Part shown: in pieces, positions 46,375 to 55,832 of the stretch
Layout of the letters: every line of letters starts with the position of its first letter
Position numbering within the stretch: the stretch's first letter is position 1
Assembly: GCA_029782295.1 (NCBI GenBank)
Contig: JAKOVB010000089.1
Span: 720,187-784,186, forward strand
DNA: 64,000 nt
DNA from: Pseudomonadota bacterium
Lineage (GTDB): Bacteria > Pseudomonadota > Gammaproteobacteria > Burkholderiales > Methylophilaceae
Direction: 5' to 3'
Program-made: the position numbers and the translations under genes
Notes under the pieces: generated by a model
Told to the model about the DNA's origin: nothing
What the model saw: only the letters and a program-made list of their open reading frames with translations
Databases searched by the model: none

Positions 46375-48102
46375 ATGTTCTCATTCCCCAAGACCTGGAA
46401 ACCACTCACGACCATGCCGAAAATGATCCAACCGATGCGCGTTTCCGCCGTAGCGATAGCCATGCTGTTCAGCAGCGTGGCCGCTCATGCACAAGGCTCA
46501 TCTAACAAGCCACCGACTACCGGCCTGACCAGCGAGTTCATCTACAAATACCTGGTCGGTGAAATCGCCGGGCAGCGCGGCGACGTCGTGCTCGCCAGCA
46601 ACATCTTCTACGATCTGGCGAAGTCCACCCGGGACCCGCGCCTTGCGGAGCGCTCCGCACGGGCCGCGGCATATGCCCAACAGCCTCAACTGGCGATGCG
46701 TGCCGCAACGCTATGGGCTGAACTGGATCCCGCCTCCCCTGAGGCACAGCAAGCCACCACTCAGTTGCTGATCGGCTCCGGCAAACTCAGCGAAGCGGAA
46801 CCGCATCTGAAAAAACTGCTGTCGCAGGAAGAAACCCGGGCCAGCGGATTCCTATACCTGAACGCCATCCTTGCACAGAATCCCGACAAGGCCGCGGTTC
46901 TGAAACTGGTGCAATCTCTGGCCAAACCCTATCCCGACCTGGCCGAAGCGCATTTTGCGATCGCCCATAGTGCTTGGGCCGCAGGCAAAAGCGAACTCGC
47001 CCTGAGCGAGCTCCGCACCGCAGAAAAACTCACTCCCGGATGGGAGCTGGCCGCCTTGCTGCAGGGCGAGATTCGACTCAAGAACGCCACGGAAGACGCC
47101 CTGAACTTCTACAGGAATTACCTGATCGAGCACCCTCTGGCCAATGAAGTGCGCCTCGCTTACGCAAAACTGCTGGTCAACCAGAAGCAGTACGAAGCCG
47201 CTCGCAAGGAATTCGCCCCGCTGACCGAACAGGCCGACAGCAACCCTGAAATCGCCGTAGCCGCGGGACTGCTTTCGGTCCAGCTCAACGATTACAAGCA
47301 GGCTGACCGCTACTTCAAGCAGGCATTGGAGCGCGGCTACAACCGTCCGGACCAGCTCTATCTGTACCTAGGCCAATCCGCTGACGAGCAGAAACACCCG
47401 GAAGAAGCCATCACCTGGTTCAAGAAGGTCGGAGAAGGGGAACAGCAGGTCGAGGCCAAGCTCCGAATCGCCAATGTCCTGGCAAGGCAGGGCAAGCTGG
47501 ACGAGGCGCGGCAGCAGTTGCAAGGCCTCACCGAGGCTTCCAGCGAACAACAGGTGACCGCTTTGCAGCTGGAGGCCAGCATGCTGTCCCAGGCCCAGAA
47601 GTATCAGGAAGCCTACGCCATCCTGGAAAAGGCGGTCACCACCCTGCCCAACACGCCGGAACTGATCTACGACTTCGCCATGATGGCCGAAAAGATCGGC
47701 CGCTTCGATGTCATGGAAAAGCAGTTGCGCACCCTGATCGCACTCAAACCCGACTTTGCGCAAGCCTACAATGCGCTTGGCTATGCCCTGGCTGACCGTA
47801 ACGAACGCCTGCCCGAAGCCATGACCCTGATCGAAAAGGCCCTGAGCCTGAGCCCAGACGACTTCTACATTCTGGACAGCATGGGCTGGGTTCATTACCG
47901 CCTGGGCAAGCTGGACAAGGCCGCCGAGTACCTGCGCCGTGCCTACACCGCACAGGCAGACCCCGAAGTCGCTGCCCATCTGGGCGAAGTCCTGTGGCAT
48001 CAAGGCAAGCGCGACGAAGCCCAGCAAACTTGGACCGACGCCCTCCGCAAGCACCCGGATAACGAAGTGCTGCTGAATACTTCCAGGAAGTTCGGTAAAT
48101 AA
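46375..48102 (+). CDS. TPR-repeat exported protein before lolB
   Basis: The 575-residue protein has a signal peptide (about residues 20-39, AVAIAMLFSSVAAHA) followed by about 12 TPR-like helical repeats covering nearly the whole chain. ATGs inside the first 21 residues are alternative starts; MIQPMRVS would give a compact signal peptide. Betaproteobacteria commonly have such a gene just upstream of lolB. Its function is not assigned, but an outer-membrane assembly role is plausible. Its stop overlaps the lolB start by one base. Confidence 0.85.
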   Translation: MFSFPKTWKPLTTMPKMIQPMRVSAVAIAMLFSSVAAHAQGSSNKPPTTGLTSEFIYKYLVGEIAGQRGDVVLASNIFYDLAKSTRDPRLAERSARAAAYAQQPQLAMRAATLWAELDPASPEAQQATTQLLIGSGKLSEAEPHLKKLLSQEETRASGFLYLNAILAQNPDKAAVLKLVQSLAKPYPDLAEAHFAIAHSAWAAGKSELALSELRTAEKLTPGWELAALLQGEIRLKNATEDALNFYRNYLIEHPLANEVRLAYAKLLVNQKQYEAARKEFAPLTEQADSNPEIAVAAGLLSVQLNDYKQADRYFKQALERGYNRPDQLYLYLGQSADEQKHPEEAITWFKKVGEGEQQVEAKLRIANVLARQGKLDEARQQLQGLTEASSEQQVTALQLEASMLSQAQKYQEAYAILEKAVTTLPNTPELIYDFAMMAEKIGRFDVMEKQLRTLIALKPDFAQAYNALGYALADRNERLPEAMTLIEKALSLSPDDFYILDSMGWVHYRLGKLDKAAEYLRRAYTAQADPEVAAHLGEVLWHQGKRDEAQQTWTDALRKHPDNEVLLNTSRKFGK

Positions 48103-48701
48103 TGTTGTGGAGATCTCTGCTACCGGCGCTTCTGCTCGCCGGGTGTGCTTCCATGCCCGCCGGCCTCCCGCAGGCACAACCGGCTACGTACGCCCAACAT
48201 GCGCAGCGCGTGGCGGATATCCAGACCTACGCACTCACCGGCCGGGTCGCCGTGCTCACGGAAAAGAAGGGGTTTTCCGGCGGCATGCGCTGGCACCACC
48301 ATCTCGAGGGGGATGACATCGGCTTCTATTCCCCGCTCGGCACCCAGCTAGGCCAGATCAGCGCCAGCGCAGATGAAGTGACCCTGACCACCAGCGACCG
48401 GAAAACCTATACCGCCGAAAATGCCGAGGCCCTGATGCAGCAAACCCTGGGCTGGAGCCTTCCCATGGCAGGCCTGAAGGACTGGGTGCTGGGACGCCCG
48501 GGCGAGGGCGAATCCCAGATCCTGTCCTGGGATGCCGCCGGGCACATCGAACACATGCGCCAGAACGGCTGGGACATCCAGTACTCGCAGTATCGTGAAG
48601 CCGGCGGCCGCCAGTTGCCGGGCAAGGTCGTGGTCAAAAGCGCCGGGCTCGACCTGAAGCTGGTCATTGATGAATGGATTGGCGTACAGGTCGCCGAATG
48701 A
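48102..48701 (+). CDS. lolB: LolB, outer-membrane lipoprotein receptor
   Basis: LolB receives lipoproteins from LolA and inserts them in the outer membrane. The 199-residue protein has a lipobox with Cys-15 ([10 protein letters not shown]) and a LolB fold ([47 protein letters not shown]). It overlaps ispE by four bases. Confidence 0.94.
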   Translation: MLWRSLLPALLLAGCASMPAGLPQAQPATYAQHAQRVADIQTYALTGRVAVLTEKKGFSGGMRWHHHLEGDDIGFYSPLGTQLGQISASADEVTLTTSDRKTYTAENAEALMQQTLGWSLPMAGLKDWVLGRPGEGESQILSWDAAGHIEHMRQNGWDIQYSQYREAGGRQLPGKVVVKSAGLDLKLVIDEWIGVQVAE

Positions 48702-49537
48702 GCGATTTCACCGCTTTTCCGGCACCGGCCAAACTCAACCTGTTCCTGCACATCACCGGTCGCAGGCCTGATGGCTATCACCTGCTGCAATCGGTCTTCC
48801 GCCTGATCGAGCGCCACGATACCTTGTGGCTGCGCCCAACCCCGGACGGCGCCATCCGCCGGACGGCTGACATTCCCGGCGTCCCGGAAAGTCAGGACCT
48901 GTGCATACGTGCCGCCCGACTGCTGCAACAACATACCGGCTGCCAACGGGGCGTCGAGATCCGTCTGGAGAAACGCATCCCCATGGGGGGCGGGCTGGGA
49001 GGCGGCAGCTCGGATGCCGCCACCGTATTGCTGGCACTGAACCGCCTGTGGTCACTTGACCTGCCGCGGCAGGCGCTGCTGGAACTGGGGCTGCAACTGG
49101 GTGCCGACGTCCCTGTTTTCGTCTTCGGCCGCAATGCCTGGGCGGAAGGTATCGGTGAAAAACTGCAGCCAATGGAACTACCGAAAGCCTGGTATATCGT
49201 GCTGACGCCGGACGCCCATGTGTCGACCCAGAAAATTTTTACCAGTCAGGAATTGACAAGAGATACGAATCCCGCGAAAATGGCGGCCTTTTTCAAGGGC
49301 TACGGTCATAACGATCTGGAACCCGTAGTGTGCCGGCAGTACCCCGCAGTGGCATCCGCGCTAGAATGGCTGAAACAGTTCGGCGATGCGCGAATGAGCG
49401 GTTCCGGCGCCAGCGTGTTTCTGGAGTGTGACACCGAAGCCGAAGCGAAGCGGATTTTTTCGCTGAAACCCGAAGCAGTCGCCGGGTTTGTCGCAGCAGG
49501 TCTGGATCAACATCCGCTGCTTGATTGTGCCAAATGA
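48698..49537 (+). CDS. ispE: IspE, 4-diphosphocytidyl-2-C-methyl-D-erythritol kinase
   Basis: IspE is the kinase of the MEP isoprenoid pathway. The 279 residues from MSDFTAF include [21 protein letters not shown] and the GHMP-kinase loop [14 protein letters not shown] (near residue 95). The start overlaps the lolB stop. It is directly followed by tRNA-Gln. Confidence 0.96.
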   Translation: MSDFTAFPAPAKLNLFLHITGRRPDGYHLLQSVFRLIERHDTLWLRPTPDGAIRRTADIPGVPESQDLCIRAARLLQQHTGCQRGVEIRLEKRIPMGGGLGGGSSDAATVLLALNRLWSLDLPRQALLELGLQLGADVPVFVFGRNAWAEGIGEKLQPMELPKAWYIVLTPDAHVSTQKIFTSQELTRDTNPAKMAAFFKGYGHNDLEPVVCRQYPAVASALEWLKQFGDARMSGSGASVFLECDTEAEAKRIFSLKPEAVAGFVAAGLDQHPLLDCAK

Positions 49538-49561
49538 AAGGCACGCTGACTGAAAGTTTAT

Positions 49562-49638
49562 TGGGGAGTCGCCAAGCTGGTTAAGGCACCGGATTTTGAT
49601 TCCGGCATGCGAAGGTTCGAATCCTTCCTCCCCAGCCA
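49562..49638 (+). tRNA. tRNA-Gln (anticodon TTG)
   Basis: A 77-base cloverleaf: acceptor TGGGGAG pairs with CTCCCCA, the D-arm has AAGCTGGTTAAGG, the anticodon loop TTTTGAT sits between CCGGA and TCCGG (anticodon TTG at 49596-49598), the T-loop contains GGTTCGAATCC, and the CCA end is encoded (49636-49638). Confidence 0.97.
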
Positions 49639-49643
49639 ATAAT

Positions 49644-49680
49644 AAAAAAGCGTGTAAAACTAACCTTTACACGCTTTTTT
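49644..49680 (+). terminator. Terminator after tRNA-Gln
   Basis: A perfect 15-base stem (AAAAAAGCGTGTAAA with TTTACACGCTTTTTT) around a 7-base loop, ending in T residues. It lies between the tRNA and prs. Confidence 0.9.
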
Positions 49681-49725
49681 GTTTTTTTGATGGTTTGTTT
49701 CTGAACTTCGCATAAGGATCGCACC

Positions 49726-50676
49726 GTGGCCAATGGCGACATGATGGTATTCACCGGCAACGCTAATCCCAAGCTTGCCGAAGAGGTGGTCAGCCATCTC
49801 AATATCGATCTGGGCAAAGCCACGGTAGGGCGTTTCAGCGACGGCGAAGTGATGGTCGAACTGCTGGACAACGTGCGCGGCAAGGATGTTTTCGTGCTGC
49901 AGTCCACCTGCATGCCGACCAACGACAGCCTGATGGAAGTCATGGTCATGGTCGACGCCCTGCGCCGTTCCTCCGCCGCACGCATCACCGCAGCCATCCC
50001 CTATTTCGGTTATTCCCGCCAGGACCGCCGCCCGCGCTCCGCACGCGTTGCGATTACCGCCAAGGTGGTGGCCAACATGCTGACCAGTGTCGGCGTGAAC
50101 CGCCTGCTGACGATGGACCTGCACTCCGACCAGATCCAGGGTTTCTTCGACATCCCGGTCGACAACATCTATGCCACCCCGGTGCTGCTGGGCGACGTCT
50201 GGAAGCACAACTACCCTAACCTGGTGGTCGTTTCCCCTGACGTGGGTGGCGTGGTCCGTGCACGTGCGCTGGCCAAACAACTGAATTCAGACCTGGCCAT
50301 TATCGACAAGCGCCGTCCGAAGCCGAACGTCGCCAAGGTCATGCATATCATCGGGGAAGTCGAAGGCCGTACCTGCGTCATCATGGATGACATGGTGGAT
50401 ACCGCCAACACCCTGTGCGAAGCCGCCAACGCACTGAAGGAGCACGGCGCGGTCAAGGTGGTAGCCTACTGTACCCACCCTGTGCTGTCGGGTACCGCAG
50501 TCGAGCGCATCACCAACTCCCGTCTGGACGAACTGGTGGTCACCAATACCATCCCGCTGCAAGCCGATGCGGCCGCATGTCCCAAGATTCGTCAGTTGAG
50601 CACGGCAGAACTGCTGGCAGAAACGATCCGTCGCATCAGCAACGAGGATTCCGTCAGCTCCCTGTTCATGGAGTAA
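49726..50676 (+). CDS. prs: Prs, ribose-phosphate pyrophosphokinase
   Basis: Prs makes PRPP from ribose 5-phosphate and ATP. The 316-residue protein has [17 protein letters not shown] (near residue 130), the PRPP loop [13 protein letters not shown] (near residue 220), and RRPKPN. GTG at 49726 is supported by AAGGA about eight bases upstream; ATG at 49741 is the alternative. Confidence 0.97.
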   Translation: MANGDMMVFTGNANPKLAEEVVSHLNIDLGKATVGRFSDGEVMVELLDNVRGKDVFVLQSTCMPTNDSLMEVMVMVDALRRSSAARITAAIPYFGYSRQDRRPRSARVAITAKVVANMLTSVGVNRLLTMDLHSDQIQGFFDIPVDNIYATPVLLGDVWKHNYPNLVVVSPDVGGVVRARALAKQLNSDLAIIDKRRPKPNVAKVMHIIGEVEGRTCVIMDDMVDTANTLCEAANALKEHGAVKVVAYCTHPVLSGTAVERITNSRLDELVVTNTIPLQADAAACPKIRQLSTAELLAETIRRISNEDSVSSLFME

Positions 50677-50754
50677 ATTTTCGGCCGAGGCCTCACCGCC
50701 AACGCCATAACCGTGTTATCTGGTCGCGGATGACACTCGCTTAGGAGTAGTAAA

Positions 50755-51363
50755 ATGACTATTGAAATCAACGCCAAGGCACGCCAAGCGCAAGGTACGG
50801 GTGCGAGCCGCCGTCTGCGCCGTGCTGGCAACGTCCCGGGTATCGTTTACGGTGGCGGCAAGGATGCTGTCAGCATCGAGCTGAACCACAAGGAACTGTT
50901 CCTGGAGTTCCGCCACGAAGCCTTCCACTCTTCCATCCTGAATCTGAACCTGGATGGCAAGAAGGAACAAGTCCTGCTGCGTGACTACCAACTGCACCCG
51001 GTCCGCAACGACATCGCTCACATCGACTTCCAGCGCGTCAGCGCCACCGAGAAGATCCACGTGAAGGTGCCGTTCCACTTCGTGAACCAGGATATCGCCC
51101 CGGGCGTGAAGCTGCAACACGGTGTCGTCAACCACGTGATGACCGAAGCCGATGTCAGCTGCCTGGCGAAGAACCTGCCGGAATTCATCGAAGTCGACCT
51201 GGCCGAACTGACTGCCGGCCACTCCATCCACCTGTCCCAGATCAAGCTGCCGAAGGGTGTGGAGTTCGTGCAACTGGCACACGGTGACGACGCAGCGGTT
51301 GCGTCCATCCCGACCCCGCGTGGTGGGGTAGCCTCTGAAGAAGAAGCTGCAGCAACTGAATAA
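50755..51363 (+). CDS. rplY: RplY (CTC), 50S ribosomal protein L25 long form
   Basis: L25 binds 5S rRNA in the large subunit. The 202-residue protein is the long CTC form with a C-terminal beta domain (residues 95-190): N-terminal RQAQGTGASRRLRRAGNVPGIVYGG, later FVNQDIAPGVKLQ and LPEFIEVDLAEL. TAGGAG precedes the ATG. A 5S gene lies at the right end of the window. Confidence 0.96.
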   Translation: MTIEINAKARQAQGTGASRRLRRAGNVPGIVYGGGKDAVSIELNHKELFLEFRHEAFHSSILNLNLDGKKEQVLLRDYQLHPVRNDIAHIDFQRVSATEKIHVKVPFHFVNQDIAPGVKLQHGVVNHVMTEADVSCLAKNLPEFIEVDLAELTAGHSIHLSQIKLPKGVEFVQLAHGDDAAVASIPTPRGGVASEEEAAATE

Positions 51364-51388
51364 GCGCCTGCGCAAGCAGTATGAAAAC

Positions 51389-51423
51389 AACGCGCGTTTC
51401 GGAGATCCGAACGCGCGTTTTTT
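51389..51423 (+). terminator. Terminator between rplY and pth
   Basis: AACGCGCGTTTCGG pairs with CCGAACGCGCGTT apart from one bulged base, followed by a T-run. It may only attenuate, since pth starts 13 bases later. Confidence 0.75.
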
Positions 51424-51435
51424 CTTGAGGCCTGA

Positions 51436-52017
51436 ATGAGCGGAATCAAACTCTTCGTCGGACTGGGCAATCCCGGAAGCGAGTACGAATCCACCCGGCA
51501 CAACGCCGGTTTCTGGTGGATCGACCATGTGTCACGCGACAACGGCAGCAAGCTGTCCATGGAAACCAAGTTCTTCGGACTCGCCGGACGCATGAAATCC
51601 GGTCCCCATGAGGCATGGCTGCTGGAACCCTCGACCTACATGAATGCCAGCGGGCGATCCGTTGCAGCCCTCGCTCGCTTCTACAAGATTGCCCCGGAAG
51701 AAATTCTGGTCATTCACGATGAACTGGATCTGCCGCCGGGCACGGCCAAACTGAAGCAGGGCGGCGGAAACGGTGGCCACAACGGCCTCAAGGACATCGC
51801 CGCGCAACTCGGCACCCCGAACTTCTGGCGGCTGCGCCTTGGCATCGGTCATCCAGGCGACCGGCATGCCGTGGTCAATTACGTGCTCAAGCCGCCCATG
51901 AAAGAAGAATTACAGCTGATCGAAGAGAACATCCTCGACAGCGCAAAACTCTTGCCCCTGCTGCTGGAAGGCAGCTTCGAGGCAGCCATGTTGAAATTGC
52001 ACACCAAAAAGGCATAA
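51436..52017 (+). CDS. pth: Pth, peptidyl-tRNA hydrolase
   Basis: Pth recycles tRNA from peptidyl-tRNA that drops off ribosomes. The 193 residues carry the catalytic STRHNAGFW (His-21), the asparagine in TYMNASG, and [13 protein letters not shown]. It is followed at four bases by ychF. Confidence 0.96.
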   Translation: MSGIKLFVGLGNPGSEYESTRHNAGFWWIDHVSRDNGSKLSMETKFFGLAGRMKSGPHEAWLLEPSTYMNASGRSVAALARFYKIAPEEILVIHDELDLPPGTAKLKQGGGNGGHNGLKDIAAQLGTPNFWRLRLGIGHPGDRHAVVNYVLKPPMKEELQLIEENILDSAKLLPLLLEGSFEAAMLKLHTKKA

Positions 52018-52021
52018 CACT

Positions 52022-53107
52022 ATGAAATGCGGCATTGTCGGTCTACCCAACGTAGGCAAATCCACGCTCTTCAACGCGATTACCCGCGCCGGCATCGAAG
52101 CGGCCAACTATCCGTTCTGCACCATCGAACCCAACGTCGGCATCGTGGAAGTACCGGATCCGCGCCTGGATGCGCTGGCCAGGATCATCAACCCCCAGAA
52201 GATCCAGCACGCGATCGTCGAATTCGTCGACATTGCCGGCCTGGTCGCCGGGGCTTCCAAGGGTGAAGGCCTGGGCAACAAATTCCTCGCCAACATCCGC
52301 GAGACCGATGCCATCGCTCACGTTGTCCGCTGTTTCGACGACGGCAACATCGTCCACGTGGCCGGCAAGGTCGACCCCCTGGCCGATATCGAAGTGATCA
52401 ACACCGAACTCGCGCTGGCCGACATGGAAACCGTCGAGAAATCCATCGCCCGTGAAGGCAAGAAAGCCAAGTCCGGCGACAAGGAGGCCATCGTCCTCTG
52501 CGCCCTGCTCGAAAAGATCCAGAAGCACCTGGATCAGGGCCACCCCGTCCGCACCTTGGGGCTGGATGCCGACCAGTTGCACCTGATCAAGCCGCTGTGC
52601 CTGATCACCGTCAAACCTGTCATGTATCTCGCCAACGTTGAAGAGAACGGCTTCAGCAACAACCCGCTGCTATCCAAGGTGGAAGAACTCGGCAAGAAGG
52701 AACATGCTCCCGTCGTCGCCATTTGCGCCAAGATCGAATCCGAGATCGCCGACCTCGAAGATGAAGACAAGGCCATGTTCCTCTCCGAGATGAACCTGGA
52801 CGAACCCGGTCTCAACCGCGTCATCCGTGCCGCCTACGACCTGCTGGGCCTGCAGACCTACTTCACCGCCGGCGTGAAGGAAGTCCGCGCCTGGACCATC
52901 CACAAGGGCGACACTGCCCCACAGGCTGCAGGGGTCATCCACACCGACTTCGAAAAGGGCTTCATCCGCGCCCAGACCATCGGTTTCGAGGACTTCGTGG
53001 CCAATGGCGGCGAACAGGGCGCCAAGGAAGCCGGCAAGATGCGCTCTGAAGGCAAGGAATACGTGGTTCAGGACGGCGACGTCATGAACTTCCTCTTCAA
53101 CGTCTGA
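52022..53107 (+). CDS. ychF: YchF, redox-regulated ribosome-binding ATPase
   Basis: An Obg-family P-loop protein of 361 residues that hydrolyses ATP rather than GTP. It has [12 protein letters not shown] at the start, the [10 protein letters not shown] switch region, [14 protein letters not shown] in place of the usual NKxD, and a C-terminal TGS domain ([20 protein letters not shown]). Confidence 0.96.
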   Translation: MKCGIVGLPNVGKSTLFNAITRAGIEAANYPFCTIEPNVGIVEVPDPRLDALARIINPQKIQHAIVEFVDIAGLVAGASKGEGLGNKFLANIRETDAIAHVVRCFDDGNIVHVAGKVDPLADIEVINTELALADMETVEKSIAREGKKAKSGDKEAIVLCALLEKIQKHLDQGHPVRTLGLDADQLHLIKPLCLITVKPVMYLANVEENGFSNNPLLSKVEELGKKEHAPVVAICAKIESEIADLEDEDKAMFLSEMNLDEPGLNRVIRAAYDLLGLQTYFTAGVKEVRAWTIHKGDTAPQAAGVIHTDFEKGFIRAQTIGFEDFVANGGEQGAKEAGKMRSEGKEYVVQDGDVMNFLFNV

Positions 53108-53126
53108 TCGACACAGCACCCGTCCC

Positions 53127-53159
53127 ATGAAAAACGGCCCCTGTGGGGCCGTTTTTCAT
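53127..53159 (+). terminator. Terminator after ychF (bidirectional)
   Basis: ATGAAAAACGGCCCC and GGGGCCGTTTTTCAT form a perfect 15-base stem with a 3-base loop and T-runs on both strands. It can also serve cysC, which is convergent. Confidence 0.93.
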
Positions 53160-53172
53160 TCATACACCGATT

Positions 53173-53748
53173 TCAGGTCAAGGGAAGCAGATATCCCCTT
53201 GCTTCGCAGTATTTCATGACCTGATCGACGCAAGCTTCCAGGGGTTGTGCGCCGGTATCGACCACCAGTTCAGGCGCATCTGGCACCTCATAGGGCGCCG
53301 TTACCCCCGTAAACTCCTTGATGACTCCACTCCGTGCCTTCTCATAAAGGCCTTTGACGTCCCGCTGCTCACATACCGCCAGTGGGCACTGGCAATAAAT
53401 TTCCACAAAATCGCCGGGCCCGACCAATTGGCGCACACGGTCGCGATCAGCACGGTATGGCGAGATAATCGCGGTCAGCGCAATGACACCGGCCTCGATG
53501 AACAGCTTGGCCATTTCCCCGACGCGGCGGATATTTTCGACGCGATCCTCAGGAGAGAAGCCCAGGTCACCGCACAATCCATGACGGACGTTATCGCCAT
53601 CGAACACAAAGGTCCGGCATCCACGCCGGTGCAATTCAAGCTCGACCGCGTGGGCCAACGTGGATTTGCCCGCACCCGACAGACCGGTAAACCACAGGAT
53701 CATACTCCTGTGGGCATTCTGGGATTCCCGGTCCCCACGGGACACCAT
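53173..53748 (-). CDS. cysC: CysC, adenylylsulfate (APS) kinase
   Basis: CysC phosphorylates APS to PAPS. The 191-residue protein contains [22 protein letters not shown], the phospho-serine motif ISPYRADRDR, and KEFTGVTAPYE. The ATG at 53748 has a poor ribosome site. The nine codons before it still read like the conserved CysC front (ITWHDA) up to an in-frame TAA at 53776-53778, so either the start is not ATG or the gene was cut from something longer. It stands at the right end of the GNAT/SEC-C island. Confidence 0.9.
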   Translation of the reverse strand: MVSRGDRESQNAHRSMILWFTGLSGAGKSTLAHAVELELHRRGCRTFVFDGDNVRHGLCGDLGFSPEDRVENIRRVGEMAKLFIEAGVIALTAIISPYRADRDRVRQLVGPGDFVEIYCQCPLAVCEQRDVKGLYEKARSGVIKEFTGVTAPYEVPDAPELVVDTGAQPLEACVDQVMKYCEARGYLLPLT

Positions 53749-53816
53749 CGCGTCATGCCAGGTGATGTGAGGGCTTTAGCCTGTCATGCTGAATAAGCAT
53801 ATAGTATGGCTTTGCT

Positions 53817-54347
53817 CTATTTGACCTTGCTCACGCCAGACCCCTGCCGGTGAGTCCCGACATTCAATATATCGCTCCGAATATTTTTCTCCATCACAAG
53901 GTCACACCTAGCATAAACAGGATGAGGTCCCTCACTTACCACTTGAAATCCGTGCTTTTTATATAAAGCGATTGCCGGCAACAATTTCTTATTAGTCAAC
54001 AGAAACACCTTGGTGGCTTTGATTTCTTTTAGTTTTTCCAAAGCGGCGTTCATTAGCTTATGCCCGTAACCAAGACCTTGAAAACGAACGGCGACAGCCA
54101 TTCTTGCCAATTGGAATACCCCTTCGCTGTCATAGAAAAGGGCGCATACCCCAGCCACTTCATCATCCACCAACAAGGTAAAGACATACCCTCCTTCATC
54201 GATGATTTTTGAAGGATAAGCGGCTAAAGCTCTGTCAGCATCCTCGACCTTAAAATAATGAGAAATCCATGCCTCGTTCAACTCAATAAATTCGCGCAAA
54301 TAGCGTTGATCGTTAATCAGAATCATCGATTTTAGAAATATCCGCAC
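53817..54347 (-). CDS. GNAT-family N-acetyltransferase
   Basis: A 176-residue acetyltransferase-like protein. The acetyl-CoA loop is visible as AVRFQGLGYGHKLMNAAL (Q/RxxGxG/A type, near residue 88), followed by KVFLLTNKKL and ALYKKHGF. The start is GTG at 54347, seven bases after the methyltransferase-gene stop; ATG at 54326 is an alternative. The DNA is more AT-rich than the ychF side. The substrate is unknown. Position suggests co-transcription with the SEC-C methyltransferase. Confidence 0.82.
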   Translation of the reverse strand: MRIFLKSMILINDQRYLREFIELNEAWISHYFKVEDADRALAAYPSKIIDEGGYVFTLLVDDEVAGVCALFYDSEGVFQLARMAVAVRFQGLGYGHKLMNAALEKLKEIKATKVFLLTNKKLLPAIALYKKHGFQVVSEGPHPVYARCDLVMEKNIRSDILNVGTHRQGSGVSKVK

Positions 54348-54353
54348 GGGCCG

Positions 54354-55583
54354 CTAGATGGATGTAATCCTAACAACGACCTGCTTGGTAAACAGGCTGA
54401 AGCACAGATACTCATAAGTCCAACCATACTGTGCGACCGCTTCCTGAAAAGCTTTGAATTCATCTTCACGCCAATGCTCATTTCCGATGTATTCATCAAA
54501 GACAATCACAGAACCAACAACCATTCTAGGTGCAAGGCAATCAAGGATTGTTTTCGTTGAACTGTAAATATCGCAGTCTACATTCATGAATCTGAGAGGC
54601 CCTGAATGCTTTTCAAGGAATCCGGGTAAAGTATCCTCAAACCAGCCTACGTGCAGACTCACATTGCGAGGGACACTGGGAATTTCCCCTTTGGTCGTGT
54701 AGCTGCCTTGAGGTTCGTGATGCCAGACCTCTGGCAGACCTTCGAAACTGTCAAATCCGTGAACGTCCTGATTAACCAACCCGGCGATTTGCCGAATTGA
54801 TGTTCCATGCCGGACCCCGAACTCAAGAACCAGCCCATCGGAATTAGCTGCTTCAATACCGATTTTGAAAGCTTGAATATTACTGCCGATGATGGGCGGT
54901 AGATTTTTAGCGGTTGACTTAATGTAGTTCCACGCATCCAACCTGGCACGAAAAAGGCCCGAGCTTTTCCCGACCAAGTCAAAATGTTCTTTCGCAGCAA
55001 GGGAATCACCAGAATAATCCAGCAACACACCCAAAATCAGTCGCGAGTCCATATCCTGCGGAAGCAGCGAAACTACCTTTTTCATACACTGAATCGATGG
55101 CTTCAGGTCTGCCGGATCGATCAGCAAAGCATGCAGGTTATACCAGGCATCCGCATAATCAGGGGCAATCGCAATCGCCTTCCGATAGCTCGTGATAGCC
55201 TCATCCAATTTACCTTGATATTGCAGCGCAAGGCCTAAATTACTGAAATAAACTGGATTGGATGAATTAGATGATATCGCTCTTGAAAAATATTTAATGG
55301 CCTCTTCGATTTTTGCGTCCTGAAGTGCAATCACCCCAAGCAAATGCAACGCGTCAGCATGCTTAGGCGCAAGCCTGAGAATCTGATGGAAAATCGCCTC
55401 TGCTTGCGGATATCGTCCTGCCTGATAATGCGAAAAAGCAACCTGCATAGAATGCGGGATCGAACTGGCCTGTGTCTGTGTCTGTGTTGGTGTCGGCCCT
55501 TTATTAGCGCAACATTGTTTGAATTTTTTTCCGCTACCGCAAGGGCAAGGATCGTTTCGGCCTATTTTTTTCTGGTTCATCAA
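54354..55583 (-). CDS. SEC-C / TPR / SAM-methyltransferase fusion protein
   Basis: A 409-residue protein. Residues 1-28 form a SEC-C zinc motif (GRNDPCPCGSGKKFKQCC). Residues about 45-200 are four or five TPR repeats (AEAIFHQILRLAPKHADALHLLG and similar). Residues about 225-405 are a class I methyltransferase of TylF/macrocin-O-methyltransferase type: LEFGVRHGTSIRQIA, GFDSFEGLPEVW, FMNVDCDIYSSTKTIL, FDEYIGNEHWREDE. The target could be a sugar or glycopeptide, by analogy. It is divergent from the SEC-C/TPR/OGT gene and shares an AT-rich intergenic region. Base composition is low in GC. Confidence 0.85.
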   Translation of the reverse strand: MMNQKKIGRNDPCPCGSGKKFKQCCANKGPTPTQTQTQASSIPHSMQVAFSHYQAGRYPQAEAIFHQILRLAPKHADALHLLGVIALQDAKIEEAIKYFSRAISSNSSNPVYFSNLGLALQYQGKLDEAITSYRKAIAIAPDYADAWYNLHALLIDPADLKPSIQCMKKVVSLLPQDMDSRLILGVLLDYSGDSLAAKEHFDLVGKSSGLFRARLDAWNYIKSTAKNLPPIIGSNIQAFKIGIEAANSDGLVLEFGVRHGTSIRQIAGLVNQDVHGFDSFEGLPEVWHHEPQGSYTTKGEIPSVPRNVSLHVGWFEDTLPGFLEKHSGPLRFMNVDCDIYSSTKTILDCLAPRMVVGSVIVFDEYIGNEHWREDEFKAFQEAVAQYGWTYEYLCFSLFTKQVVVRITSI

Positions 55584-55832
55584 ATGCTTTCTTCACTCAA
55601 TTTTATACCGGAGCATTAATTTTCAAATAGATCAGTATTAAATTACGATTTAGCATCTCCAAGCTAATATGTAGAAATACACAATACCGCAATAATCCTG
55701 ACATTTTAGACTTAGGCGTCCAATGCCAAAAGTCTTGTCGTACAATCTTGCCATATAAATTGCGTAAGCCATCATCCGGACGCCCTTCGCGCCGACAACA
55801 CCAACGGACCTCGAACCCGCAAGAAATCATTC
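55584..55832. other. AT-rich divergent intergenic region
   Basis: This gap of 249 bases should carry both promoters for the divergent SEC-C/TPR genes. TATAAAT near 55754 lies on the OGT side about 80 bases before the ATG. I can make no firm promoter call. Confidence 0.4.
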
